64,000 bases of DNA from NCBI GenBank assembly GCA_034231615.1, contig CM067306.1, positions 33,624,019 to 33,688,018 of the forward strand. Direction: 5' to 3'. Below the pieces are notes generated by a model. That model did no database searches and was not told where the DNA came from. It saw only the letters and a program-made list of their open reading frames with translations. Of the stretch, positions 26,401-41,400 are shown piece by piece. This stretch comes from Meghimatium bilineatum (Eukaryota; Mollusca; Gastropoda; Stylommatophora; Philomycidae). Every line of letters starts with the position of its first letter. Position 1 is the first letter of the stretch. A program made the position numbers and the translations under genes.

Positions 26401-29400
26401 CCAAATGTTCAGAGCCTTCGAAATATGAAGCTGTATGATGATAAACTCTGGTGTGGTGAGTTCTACTATATGGGTTCAGTTATTGGGGTAGGCTATATTA
26501 TAAGAAGAAATGTCTTAGAAAACTTGTAAATATTATTTGGGATGAATTCAAGTCAAACAAGCAAGTAAGAGAAGACACTAAATAACAATATGTTTCTACA
26601 ACAATAAGAAGAAAACGATGGACGTATATATATCGGACATGTGCTTAGAATGAATGAAAACAGACTGTGACTGCAAACATTAAAATGGGTTCCAGATGCA
26701 AAGCAGTTGACATTGGATTAGGGAGTTGTGCTAAAGCAGTTGACATTGAATAACTGAAATATACTACAACTGTTGCCAATGGATAAAGAAGATGTACTAA
26801 AACAGTTGACAGTGAATAAGGGAGATGTACTAAAACAGTCACATGCTGAATGTGGACACCGTGGTTAATAGCACATTGACTGAGATTAGGGGATTTTTAT
26901 ATTAACCTTTTAAACAATATGGGTTGGTTAAAAGTACTTTCAATAACATGAGGAAAATATTGAAATTTAAACAAATTGCGAACAAACTAAAATGATAATT
27001 ATAAAATGTTTATTTATTGTATATTTATGTATGGTCCAGAAACATAGACAATGAAGAAACATCTAGAATTCAGAATTGATGATTTTGAGACATGGATATA
27101 TAATCTATAGGGAGACTATAGGTTCTATAGTCTTATATTATAATAGGGATAACTTTGTGGAAAGAGAAGAAGACAAACAGAGGTTCTAACAACACTTTGT
27201 ATGAAAAGAGGACATTTAAAAGAAATAAAGAATTAAAAAAATTAAGTATTTTGCACATATTAAAAGACATGACACCTTGTTGAAGACCTTACTTAAGGGA
27301 AAAGTTGAGCGGAGGTGAGCTAGAAGTAGGCAGAGATGCAAGTGGGAGAGAAACATCATGAGATGGACAGGTTACAGTCTAACAGAGTGCACTTCCAAGT
27401 CAATAGAAAGGGGATGTTGGAGATCTGTTGCCGCCTACCTTCGTTGTGGAGATTGCACTTATGGATGAATTAACAAATTAGCTGCTAAATTATTCTCAGT
27501 AACAGCTCCCAACTGCAATAATTTCTTTACCAATGAATTTCCCTCTGTGTTGATTCCTGTTCTTCTCTTACAAAAATAGTTTCCACAGTACTGGCTTATT
27601 ATTTTCACTAGAAAATATATACTGCATGGATTGGATAGTTGACACATAACTACTAGTTCTTGTTGGTTTTAGAGTAAAATCACTTTTAGTAAGGTAAGGT
27701 AGGTTACATGGACAGCCCCTGCTGTTGGGGATAAAGGTAAATCTTCATGTACTAAGCCGTAGTAACTATTAGATGGGGTGGCCAGTTCTCTTCCTTGCTT
27801 TCTTTATTTCCCATAACTCATGTGTTAGGTATCCATACAGCTGGGTTGACTGGAGCAGCATAGGCTCGAAATAATGATCCTAATTTTTTTGTCTGGATGT
27901 GGTAAGCCGGCAATAGTAAGCAAGCTCACTATCAACTAGGCTACAGCACTCCCCTTTAGCATGGAGAGGATATAAAACAAAACATAAAATGAGTTAATTT
28001 GTCAATGATAGTTTGTTAGTTAGTTAGTCGTTGGATCACCGTCATTGCACTCGGACAAGTCCATAGGTGCTCAGATCTCTCCTTGAGTGTAGCCGCCATT
28101 ACACGTTGACTGATGGTCCCAGTATGCAGTTGATTGACCATCATTCTTTCTTGCCCACGAAACCACTCCGTTCTAGTAATCCACATTTCAAACCAAATTC
28201 CTTTATTCTAGTCATGGAACAAGAGTCATCGTCACTTATACAGTCATTTGCTGATGCGTTTTCCCATAGGGAGAAATTGAGAGTAAGATAGAGGAATGAG
28301 TAAAAACTCATGTGTAACAGCTAAAGGGTTTAATATAGAATGAGTAGATTGGGACACCTAAAGTAAAGAATGAGGAGCATATTCAACCAGAGAGCAACAG
28401 GAGATTAACTGAGCCCCTCTCAATTTGGTTTTAGAAGTGGGGCTAGCTTCACCGGCGCACTATTCACACTGAGACAACTAAGTGAAAAAGCTATTGAATG
28501 CAATCAAGATATTAACACTATATTTATAGACCAGAAAAAGGCATTTGATAGAGTAGATAGGAATATTCTCTGGGATACATTAGAGAAGTACAGCATCAGT
28601 GGTCAGCTACTAGATAACATAAAAGCACTATACCAAAATTGCATAAGTGCAGTGAGAACAGCAGATGGAATGAACAAAACATTTAAAACGAAATCAGGGG
28701 CCAGACAGGGCTGCATGATTTCCTCTTTACATTTCAATATCTATATGGATAGAATAACAAAAAAACTATTATTCTAAAAAAGGAAAATATAAACAATGCA
28801 GACAGCACAGTAGATGAAAACATAAGTGAAATTAATGAACTTCTGTTCACCGACGATCAAAGACTGATATAACAATGATGTAAAAATATGCAAATCTACA
28901 TAAATTCACTGCCAACAGCTTGTAAGAAGTATAACATGAAAATCAACATACAAAAGACAGAAGGTATAAAAACTTCCTAGCAAGTCACCAACAACAATAG
29001 ATATCACAATAGATGATTCAGCGGTGAAACAAACAAAAGAATTCATATATTTAGGAAGGGTTTTTTCAGAAAATAGGAAACTATACAGAGAAATAGAATC
29101 AAGATGTCAGAAAGCAAACACAGTGACATATCAACTTTTACCATTACTCCTGCTTCCAAAGATCAATATGGACATAAAGAGACAGATAATATTTACAATT
29201 TTCATATCAAAACTGTGTTACCAGTGTCAAACATGGTCTTTTACAACCTCATAGCAGAGAAAAATCATCCCATGTGAGATGAAGTGTTTATCAAAAGCAG
29301 CTATGGTCACCAAACTGGACAGAGTAAGAAACTAGGATATCAGAAAAAGAGTAGGAATAATGCCTTGTATCGAATGTATAGAATGTCACCAGATAAGGTG

Positions 29401-32400
29401 GTATGGTCACCTTGTGAGAATGGACCAAGCCAAATACCACTGAGAGCTTATAGCAAATGATCAGCTGGATACACAGCAAAGGGAAGACTGAGAAAGAGAT
29501 GGATCGATAACATCACGACCCCCTCCACAAACATGTACTCAGTACGACTCAGACATCACATCCGGCCTTGAACAGAAACTTAAACTCCCACCCCTATGCT
29601 TAATGGCAAATGTGGATGCTATCAACCAGTTTCCACCTAGGGATAGATAATAGGAACAGGAACTATTAGCACACATCTCCTTCTACATTTGCTGTTGGAA
29701 TATTGTACACCTGTGCTTTTCCCCAAAGTGAAATCATCAGTTTATAATTCATATCTCATAACTTTTATTTACTCCAACAATCTTGCCAATAATCTCCGAC
29801 AAGATAATTCATGTCAATATTTCTCTTGCACAGGAACATGGCAGAGTATCATAGCCATGGATTTTGAGGGTACTCTTCTCCAAATATTTACTCACTCTCA
29901 AGAAGACTCCAACAAACTTCTACAACTGGATTGTTTTGAGGTCTTTGATGATGAGGTTTGTTATCTATCACATCTCTTACATTCACCAAAAAGTTCTTGT
30001 TTATGAATATTATGAATATATATTAAGTACAACTCTGCATGGCTACAAAATGACAGTTGATAAACAGTATTTTTATATGAATTCTGTGTTACCTATGTCA
30101 AACATGGCAGTTGATAAACAGTATTTTTATATGAATTCTGTGTTACCTATGTCAAACATGGCAGTTGATAAACAGTATTTTTATATGAATTCTGTGTTAC
30201 CTATGTCAAACATGGCAGTTGATAAAGATATTAGCAAAAAGGATCACAGTGTGTGTAATGAGATGTTTGAGGAAAGCTATAAATGTCACCAGAAGAGATT
30301 GATGGAGAAATGAAGATATCAGGAATGAAATAAAGATCATCTCATGTCACAACTACATTGAAAGAAAGCAAACCTGGTGGATTGGTCACATCATGAGAAT
30401 GGAACCAACGCAACCAGCCCTTTGTGTATACAACAGCAGCAGATCAGGTTACAAGGCATGAGGAAGACCAAGATCAAAATGGGTGAAGACAATAAAAGAA
30501 ACCTTAAAAAGACACAGACTGACCATGGCCAGTGTGAACCAATAGGCCATAGACAGACAACTTCAACTTCTTCCCACGACACGTATTTGCACAAGTGGAA
30601 GTGACAATAGATAGGCGTTTGTGCATGGACCGGAATGGGGACTATGTTGAAAAAAAAAATGACCTCCCATTTATAAGGACATTCCAAGCTTTCAGAAAAT
30701 GTAAAGTTAATATGCGTATCTTGAATATTAATAAAATTATCACCTATGAGGCAAAACTTTTCAATTTTCCTTTGTATACTTGTAAATATATATATATATA
30801 TATACATATTATATATATAGAGGATAGATAGGATAGATGATGAGAGTGATTAGATAGATAGATTAGATTAGATTAGTTTAATGTGAAAAAATCCTACCCT
30901 GACCAATTCTTCATGTTTTTAAGTCAAGATTTTCTCTATTATAGTTCTTCTCCTTTCACTCTGAACTGTTCAGTGCAGGATAATCTTTGAAAGCAAATGG
31001 ACAGGTTTCTACGGAACAAAAAGCTAACATAATTAAATGGAATGAAATTCTTATAAAGACACATATTCTGCACGTTTAGTAATGAGAGCCCCCTATCACA
31101 TGATTTGCGCGCTACACACTGAGTGGGGGGGGGGTGGCTGTCCAGTTTGTTGCACGCAAATCACTAGATTAGTATCTTTAGTCACATTTTTTTAAATCTC
31201 CAAGAAACGGAAGCTCAGTGCAATAACATATGAAATTAAAAAGTCAAACTATTGCCACATGATTTGTCCACTGATTCTTGTATTGAACTATACATTTGTA
31301 TCAAAATGTTGATTTGAGCAGCTTTTCAGCATATCGTTTCTCAAAAATGTAGATATAAGTGGTTCAGAGGATGAGAAAAGTTGAATGGGTCTATACAAAG
31401 ATTGCTGATTATTTCATTGGGGTATTTATGTTTGAGATTGTATTAGTCTTGAAACTTCCTCAGATTTGGGCTGGCTGTCGTAGAGAGGGCCAGGTAATTG
31501 TGTGGGAGGTGATGACTCAAAAGAAGACAGTTCTCAAACAAGAATGCAGTGGTATTAGTGTTCTGCTGGTATTTGGGGACAAGGTAAGTAAAGGTGGTAA
31601 ATTACCTAGTGAGCCCCTCTCACAAACACAATGTGGTTGAACTTACTCATGGTTCACAGTCAATCATCCACAGTGTACAGGGGATGTGATTATAAATGTT
31701 TTAGCACCAATCATCCACAGTGTACACGGGATGTGATTATAAATGTTTTAGCACCAATCATCCACAGTGTACACGGGATGTGATTATAAATGTTTTAGCA
31801 CCAATCATCCACAGTGTACAGGGGATGTGATTATAAATGTTTTAGCACCAATCATCCACAGTGTACACAGGATGTGATTATAAATGTTTTAGCACCAATC
31901 ATCCACAGTGTACAGGGGATGTGATTATAAATGTTTTAGCACCAATCATCCACAGTGTACTGGGGATGTGATTATAAATGTTTTAGCACCAATCATCCAC
32001 AGTGTACTGGGGATGTGATTATAAATGTTTTAGCACCAATCATCCATAGTGTACAGGGGATGTGATTATAAATGTTTTAGCACCAATCATCCACAGTGTA
32101 CAGGGGATGTGATTATAAATGTTTTAGCACCAATCATCCACAGTGTACAGGGGATGTGATTATAAATGTTTTAGCACCAATCATCCATATTGTACTGGGA
32201 ATGTTATTGAATGTATTAGTACCAATCATTCACATTGTACTTGTTGATATGATTGAATGTATTAGTACCAATCATCCGCTTTGTACTTGGAATGTGATTG
32301 AATATATTAGTACCAAGTACCAATCATCCAAATTGTATTTAGAATGTGATTTAGTATATTATACTGTTTACACTAATGTTTACGATAATGCACTAAAAGA

Positions 32401-35400
32401 ACCGAAACAAATAATGGAAAGATGGCAACAATAGTTCAAAGAACTACTGAAACTAAAGGAAGGAGGAGAGGATACAACAATAACACATAAACACTACAAC
32501 AGTAAACCTAGAACAAAATATAATAATATCGGAAATAGAAAATGCAATAAACAAGTACCAATCAACAAAACAGCAGGCTCTGATAACATACAAACAGAAT
32601 TCATCAAAGCAGCAGCAGAGAGCAGGACAAAATGGGCTACACAGATTTTCAATGTAATATAAAAGAAACAAAAAACACCAGAAGACTAGAGAAACACGAC
32701 AATCATTCCCATATGAAAGAAAAAAGACAATAAGAAAGATTGCACAAAATACAGAGTGATATCCTTACTAAGCCACAGAGGGAAAATTGTAAACAAAATA
32801 GAACAATGATTACAATCATACAGTGAACCATAACTTAAAAACACCCAAATGGGCTTCATAAGAACAAAAGCTGTACATATGCTATCTTTACACTTAGAAA
32901 ATTAACAGAAAGAGCGACAGAAAACAACAAAGAATTATACATCACATTCAACGACCAAGAAATGCCTACAACAGAGTAAACAGACAACAACTTTGTAAAA
33001 CACTATCAATATATGGAGTATCAGAACATTTAATCAATATATGCAAGGGCATTTATACTAATAGCCAATGTCAATTAAGAACAAATACAGGAGTGTCCAA
33101 TAAGTTCCAAATCCAATCAGAAGTTAGGGATGTGTTCTCTCTCCCCTACTTTTTATAACATATATCGACCACATCTATAAACTAACATGTACCAATAAAG
33201 AAGATAACATGAACGACAAATTGATGAACTGCTCTTTGCAGACGATCAAGTACTAAATGCGACATCAGAAGAACAATTGCAAGAACACATGAACATACTC
33301 CACACAACATGTCAAAAATTCAGGATGAGATTAATATTGAAAAGACAAAAATAATGGTAATATCAAAGAAAGAAAGAAATATCAAAGAAATGATTTTTGA
33401 TGGAGATATTTCTTTATTTCTTTGATATTACCATTATTATCTCCATCAAAAATCAACACCTTAAACAGATAAGGGAGTTCAATTACTTAGGACGCATTGT
33501 ATCAAGTGAAAGAAAGAAACAGTAAAGAGATAAAAAATAGATGCAAAAAAACATACCAGATCCTAGGACAGATGACACATACTTTTAAGAACAAAAATGT
33601 AAATATAGACACTAAAGTTGCATTGTACAAGACTATTATTATTATCCCATCACTGTGCTACCAGTGCCAAACCTGGACAATGACAGCACAAGACAAGAGA
33701 AAAATAGTGACAGAAATCATAATGTATCTACAAAGAATTCTCTGAGTGTTATTAAGAGATAGGATTAGAAACAATAGCATCAGACAGATAACCACTACAA
33801 TATCTGTATTGGAACACATCAAGAGACAACAGATCAAGGGTTTTCACGCACTTCCAGACTACCAACAGACAGCATGCCACACATAGCCATCACACATAGA
33901 CAACATGACTATAAAGCCAAAAGCAAACTATGTAAAAGATGGATCACAGAAATCAAAGAGGCCATAAGAACAAGCTTACAGCAGCACACAAGAAGGCTAT
34001 CTTCAGAGAACTCTTTTACTCCTGATGCCGCAAGACAGGCAAGAGCCACTGATAGATAAATAGATAGATAAATTGAATACATTAGTACCAAGTATCAATC
34101 AAACACATTGTACTTGGAATGTCAGTCAGTCAGTTCCTCTTTTGCCAAGTTTGGCACATAGGGCGGGTGTCATAGTTCTCCATGCCTGTTGGTCAGTTGC
34201 TAGGGATTGCAGGTCTTGTGCATTTATGCCTGTTGATTTTAATTCATTCATAAATGTTCTTCTGAGTGTTGTTTTTGGTCTTCCCTGTTTTATTTTCCCA
34301 TCTGGTGTCCACATGAAGGCTTGTCGTGGAATTCTGTCTTCCTTCATTCTAAGTATGTGGCCGATGTATGTCCAGCAGCGTTTTCTGATGATGTTCATCA
34401 CGTATACTTGGAATATGATTTAATTTATTAGTACCAATCTTCAAAATGTGCAACTTCTCCTCCCCCCCTATCCAATTCTACACTAATTTAATGATTTTCT
34501 ATAGATAGATAATCCTATTTGTAATGAAAAATACACTCAGGGATGATTGAATTATCTTTTTTTTTTAGGTAAAAGGCATGATGAAAATGAAAGTGTTGGA
34601 CCTCAGATGTCCAGGCCTCAGATATGATGGGCCAGCTGAGGGGCAAATAATACAGCTCTACTGTGGAACTAGCAGCACAATTTCCTTACACTCCCCCGTG
34701 GAAATCACACACATTTTCATGGTGGTTATCAGAGAGTGAACACAGAACAAGAAGAAGTGGTTTGCTATGTCCTGAGAGACAAGGACTTGAAGAGTCTTAA
34801 TCTCAATACTGCTTCATTCATAAATCTGAGCAATGTGCTTCCAGTTGCTTTAACAAGCTTACTGCATCATTAGCGATCAAAGGCAATTTTAGCATAGTTA
34901 TGGCAGCCATTTTGTAAATAAAAATGAACCAGCACAGTGACATCACAAATTACTTAAAATTTGCGAATTGGCTCAGATTTCTTAAAAAGTGTGAAATGTA
35001 GAACCTTCTTCTAGGAAAGAACCCACTTTTATACTGAAGTAGTGGTCTACCCTGATATCTTTTCTCCAACTGTAATTCCCCATAAAGTATATACTTCATT
35101 ATCATATCATCTTTCAATTTACAAGTATGTCCCAGCCGTCTGAGTCCTCAACTGTTGAACATGTAGAATATTGCATATAACGTATTTGTTGATGTAATAT
35201 AACTTTCTTTAATGTCATTATATTCTGTTAATGACAGATGTGGGCGGGCACAAAGGATGGAACTATTTGCATTTACAATATAAAAGATAAACAGCTGTGG
35301 AAAACTATCAAGGCTCATGATGATGCTGTCAGATCATTGTGCGCCGCAGAGTCACGTTACATAATGTCAGGTATGACCTTGATTTCTGTGTTGTGCGGCT

Positions 35401-38400
35401 ACATTCAAATGTTATTTTGTTGTGTGGCTACATTCAAATGTAATTTTGTTGTGTAGCTACATTCAAATGTTATTTTGTTGTGTGGCTACATTCAAATGTA
35501 ATTTTGTTGTGTAGCTACATTCAAATGTGATTTTGATGTGTGGCTACATTCAAATGTGATTTTTCTGTAGTGAACCCAGCGGCTGAAACGCTAGAATACT
35601 GGTTAACAGTTTTAATGCATATGGTTTAAATCATAATAGAAACTAGATTTTTATCTTGTGGAAATAAAATAAAATATTATCCTCTGTCTTATTTTATCTA
35701 TGTTTCTTCAAATGTTCTTCTATCTTTCATTGTGCTGAATACAATGCATAAGGAAGGATAATATCTTGAAGATATTACAGCCGTACTGAAAAGATCAAGA
35801 AACTCTGCGCCAGGACCTGACGGCATTAGGTACGATGATCTCAAAGGCAGGTCAGATGAAGACCTTAAGGAGCTGGCAATGTTGTTCAGCAAGAGCCTAG
35901 TGAACGGCAAAGTAGAGGAGGACTGGTTGCATAGTTACTTGATCCCACTACCCAAGCCTGGCAAGAGTCATGCTAAGATACAGGGTTTCAGACTCATAAC
36001 CATGCAGAATACGATCGGCAAGTTGTTAGAGAAGATTGTGGTGTGGAAATTGTCCCTACATCTAGAAAAGAATACTAGACTACCATCAACATTGGGAGGT
36101 TATCGTCCAGGTAAGCAGACTTGGCACAATGCCGCTGTGTTCGTGCAGGACGTTTTCGAAGGTTTTGACAAACGAATGGAGACATGCACTGCTGCAATAG
36201 ACCTGGAGCATGCTTATAACAGAGTGCCCTTGGATTTCTTGATGACCATAATGCTGCATCAAGTAAGTCCATTTTTTGTCAGGTGGATTGTCTCTGCACT
36301 TTATCAGAGACAGGTTGTTCTTAGGTGTGGGAGTTGGTCTTCATCACCAACAGTCATAAATCCAGGACTACCACAAGGGTCACCTCTGTCCCCAGTACTA
36401 TTCAATGTGTATACAGTTCAAATTACAAGCTGTCAGATTGCAGGACCAGGGAGAACCATGTCTTATGCTGATGAAATCTTGGTATATAGGCAGGGCAGAG
36501 ATAGAGAAAAAATTGCCAGAAATTTGCAGAGGGAGCTTGATCGCATAGGAGAATGGTGCAGTAATTCTGGAGCCTTTGTTAATCCATCAAAGGCATCGAT
36601 AACATGGTTTTCCCTAAACAATCACATAGTGAACACGTCCACGCCATCGGTTACTTTAAGAGGGGATGTCCTCGAGAGAACCAGCACAATGAAGTACTTG
36701 GGGGTCATGTTGGACCGAAGTTTGAGTTTCAAAGATCATGTTGACCACATAATTGTAAAGACTTATAAAGGTCTTGCGGCGATGAAAGTTATGGCTGCTG
36801 CTCAATGCGAACAGAGACTGCTATTTCTGCTGTATCAGGGATTGGTGGTGGCGGTGGTAGAGTACGCACTGGCAATTCTGACACTGAGTCAAACTCAAAC
36901 AGATAGAATCCAAAATGAAGCAATGCGAATAATTTTGGGGTGCACGAGAGATACGTCAGCTCGGGCTATGCGATACCTACTTGATTGCCCAACTGCGGAG
37001 CAAAGAATACAAATGTGCAGGGCGCGGGACTACCTAAAAATCACAGCTGATAAAGAGCACCCTCTACACCCAGAAATTAACAAAGTGAAAGGAAGTCGAC
37101 TAAAGAGAGGAAAGTGTTGGATGGGGCGTGCAGAGGACGTTATACAGAGTGTCTGCAGATTGGAGGATGTACTACCTGGTGCCGAATGGAGTCTGGCACC
37201 CTCAGATTACCCAACAGCCTTCAAGGAGTAATAACACTCAATAGAGAATGCAAGGAATGGTGTCCGACAGTGGTCAAGTCAGAGGTGCTCGCTCTGATCA
37301 GTGAGAATTCCAGGGAAGGTGATACAGTTATATATACAGATGGGTCGGTTGAGAGACACATCAGGAGTTCCTGGGCTTTCACGGCTCAAAGGTGGGGGGA
37401 GACTATCAGAGAGGAAAGTGGTGCATTCGTTCAGACGACAAGCAGCTTGACAATGGAGATTCTGGCGGTGACCAAAGCTTTGCAATGGGTCTGCTCACAG
37501 ACTGTCTGCGAGCATGCCTGTATCCTCAGTGACTCCATGAACATGATTGTGAAAGTTCAGACGGGGTACGTTCGAGAACAGTGGCTGAATGCAGTGAATA
37601 ATTCCTGTGTGCGTACAGTGACTTTTATTTTTGTGCCGGGACACGCGGGAGTCCGGGGTAATGAAAGAGCAGATAGGTTGGCCGGCCACGCTGCTACTAA
37701 GGCTGTTGGTGGAGTGATGGATCGGGCAAACATTTTGAATGTCCCAAGTGAAAACGCACGAACAAATGACTACAAGTGACGATGATTCTTGTTCCATGAT
37801 TAGAATAAAGGAACTTGGTTTGAAATGTGGTGTCGCTAGAAAGGAGAGTTTTTGTGGGCGAAAAAGAATGATGGTCAATCAACAACGTACTAGGACTGTC
37901 AGTCAATGTGTAATGGTGGATACACTCAAGGAAAGATCTGAGCACCTATGGACTTGTCCGGAGTGCAATGACGATGATCCAACAACTAACTAACTAACTA
38001 ACATAAGAAAGGAATCAGTGCTGTCCAGTCTGAGTGAGATCTGTGAATCCCCTCACATGTATGAACATGTATGTATTCATAACGTATGAAGATCACGTGT
38101 CACTATTTTTTGTACCTCCTTCAGACCCTAGCAGCTCATACCAGTGAAGTATTGTAAGAAATTAAATAGCAACACTGATTAACCTTTATTTGGCTACATT
38201 AAACTGTGTTATTATTCCCTGAATTATTTTGTTACTTTACATGTTATTTATAGAGGGTATTTGGAAAACACAATAACTTGTTTTTTTAACTTTTTGGAGA
38301 ATTTTTTAATGTAAAATAAAGGAATGTTTACTGAATGTAATGATGTAAAGTTTTGTTGATGTATGTATGATAGGTGAGAAAATGGTGAAGATTTAAATTG

Positions 38401-41400
38401 AAAGAAAAACAGCACACACATAAGTGACTCACCTATTCTTGTCAGATATATTCAATAAATAAAGCCTATTCTATTTCTGATGTCATTTCATAACCAAACT
38501 AACAGGTACATAAAATCATATGTAAAAAGCAATATTAACACGTCAGTTTCACTAACATTATAAGCTAGACCTCATTGTCCTACAACTTCAGAAAACAATG
38601 CCAGAGATGATTGTAACCTGAAGGGATAATATGCCACTTTCCTTCATAGATACACTCAACAAAGAACATCTGTCTCAATCCCCAGATATTTAGGAAACCA
38701 TATCTTCATCCGTAAAACCAATAAATTCTTTGTCATCAGAATCAAAACAATATTCCACAAAAAGTGATACAGTTTTGAATGATTTTGACGGATTACAGAG
38801 ATGATTGATGCTAAATGTTCACTAGAAATCTACTGCTTGACCTCCTGCTTTGAACACCAGCAAAACGGAAAATTAATTACTACTTCCAATTCTTGTACTA
38901 CCTAAATGAATGACATTAGTTTATAATAATAATTTCCTAGTTGAAAGAGGTGCATATCAAGTGGCTTCAAATGTGTTAGATCTAGCACATCAATGTACCG
39001 ATAGCGCACTAAAGGTTTTATAATTTTGGTGTTGTTTGCAATCCAAATAAACAGAACAGAGATAGCATTATCATCATATGACTGCCATTGGTCTCTCTAA
39101 CATTCTACTTGAACAGTCAGTTACCCCACATGCTAAAAGATATACTGGATACAGGTACAAAGGGAAATAGGTTAAAGTGATATCAATTGCCTGCATCGAG
39201 TTTTTTCATGACACTGTTCATTTAGCTCTGGCATACTGATGATTGGACAGAAAGCTTGAGGCAAGAATTCCAAAAAATAACTCTGTCAGTTATGAATTTA
39301 TACCACTTTTGAAACATAAATCTATCCCTATGGAAGCAAAAAGTCAAATCATAAATTAAATCCCCATACAAACGTTGTGTTATCAAAGTCAAACATGGAC
39401 ACTAGCTAAAGAACAAGAGAGAAAGCTTACCGGTACTTCCTGTGAAATGGCATATCTAAGAAAAACAGCAAATAAAACAAGAATAGATAATGTAACGAAT
39501 GAAGAGATTACAATAACTGTTGAAACAAAGTCTGCGGTCAAATATATTGAAAAACAGAGACTAAAATTGTTGGGCCACTTAACTCCTAATGAACCAGGGA
39601 CAATAGGGATATATGAGGAAAACAACAATAGGTTGTCGCTTGGACAATAGGTTGTTGATTAACTTCGAGTTAATGAATTTTTAACCCTTATTGGCCAACA
39701 GCAAAATCATACAACATGAAAATGAAAACAGCAAGAGGAAGAGGAAGACCAAAAAGACAGTGGGTTGAAGAAGTTGCCAGCTTTCTGAGACGTCATAATA
39801 TCCCTACATATTGTGACCAAATGTACACACAAAAAATATGATACGTTACAGCAAAATCAGAGAAAAGACAATAGATAAATAGATAGATACTGATGATAAA
39901 AATCCTGTTAGCTGTGAGCAGGTAGCTCTTGACAGCCTATAGCCTTCCTGACAAAAACACAAGTCCTACTCAGTGTACCTTAGGTCACATCCACTTTTGT
40001 ATAAGGTGTGTTGTCTCAAAGACCTGGTTGTGTTGAGAGGGAGAGATCATGGCTGCATGACTAGTCCCCAAAGAGATGTGTTCTAGATTGACATTATCTC
40101 ATGATTTTATGTCCTACCAGGAGTGTAGGATATACGTCTGGATCAACTAGTTTGTCATTCTTCTGTCAGATCTGTTAATCCATCTTCAGTGATGGTACAT
40201 CTATCATTCTCTGCCACATAGAAATCTGCCACAAATGAATAAAGGTGGAATATCCACTGGCATACATATCTTCATCATTGATGGGATCATGTGACAGAAG
40301 ACAAAAGTAAGAAGTCCAGACAAAATATGCAGTGACAATGATTCTTTCATAGGTTATGGGTGGTCAGCCTATCCCCAACTTTCCTGAGTCACCTCCTACG
40401 ACATGAAAAAGACAGTGACACCTTGTACTAGAAGTACAGGTTGTGGTTGCCACATGGACATCTGACATATTGAACAGAAGATTGGAGTACCTATGAGGAT
40501 GTTCTGAATGCCATGATGATGATCTAACATTCCATCTATAGTCCTGTGTATCATTCCACTGCTGATACTCCACCTTGCCATGATATCACACACACTTTTC
40601 AGTCTTCTGTCTGACACACATTGCCTCATTTTCCCTCACTTTTGCCTGTTGTAAGATTATATACCAAACAGAAAGAGACAAAGTTTATTTTTGTAATACA
40701 GATCTTTCATATCAGAATAACTAACATTTTTAAGAATGACAGGAGCATGTTCCTATAATGAATGGTTAAATTATAGAGATTTTAAGAGGGTATTCTTGGT
40801 TAAGAAGCTACAATAGATGTCAAGCCATTAAGACTGTAAACTGTACACATATTTCAAAAAAACACACAATGTTGGGGACCAGGGTCATAGATATTAAAAG
40901 GGTCTCCCTTAAAAGGGTTAAATGAGGGGAGGTGTGTTTACCTTTAATAAAAAGATAATTTATGTACTTTCATTTGTAAATGTATCTATTAGATGAATGG
41001 GGAGGGGTTTACAGAGCTTTTGGCTGGAGTTTATAGTAATAAAAGTAATTTTAGGTTGGGGATTAAAATTTAGGGGCTGTCTTCCTGAAAAATTAAAGCC
41101 ACTTACAAAGATTATATATAGATAAAAATAATGTACAGGTTTTGGTCAGCATGCCATGTGAGCAAGCTGTTAAAACAGTTTCTATGCATGGTTGACCTAT
41201 GAGGAATATGGCTATAGACATCCACCTTTGTGAAATTTGTAGAACACTGAACACATACACACTACTGCAGACTGATGTGTTGGGAATTGGCACAAAGAAA
41301 GCTGTGACACAACACATCTCCATTCTTTGAACTACATGCTCTGGAAATCTAGTAGGACAGTTGTCCTGCTATAAGAGAGATTTGGTGGTAGGTTGAGAAC

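Noticed and set aside
34570-34760. Possible extra DENND3-like exon after a strong T tract and AG
   Set aside because: Exons j and k join in phase and in the expected blade order without it, and its translation has no WD40 character.
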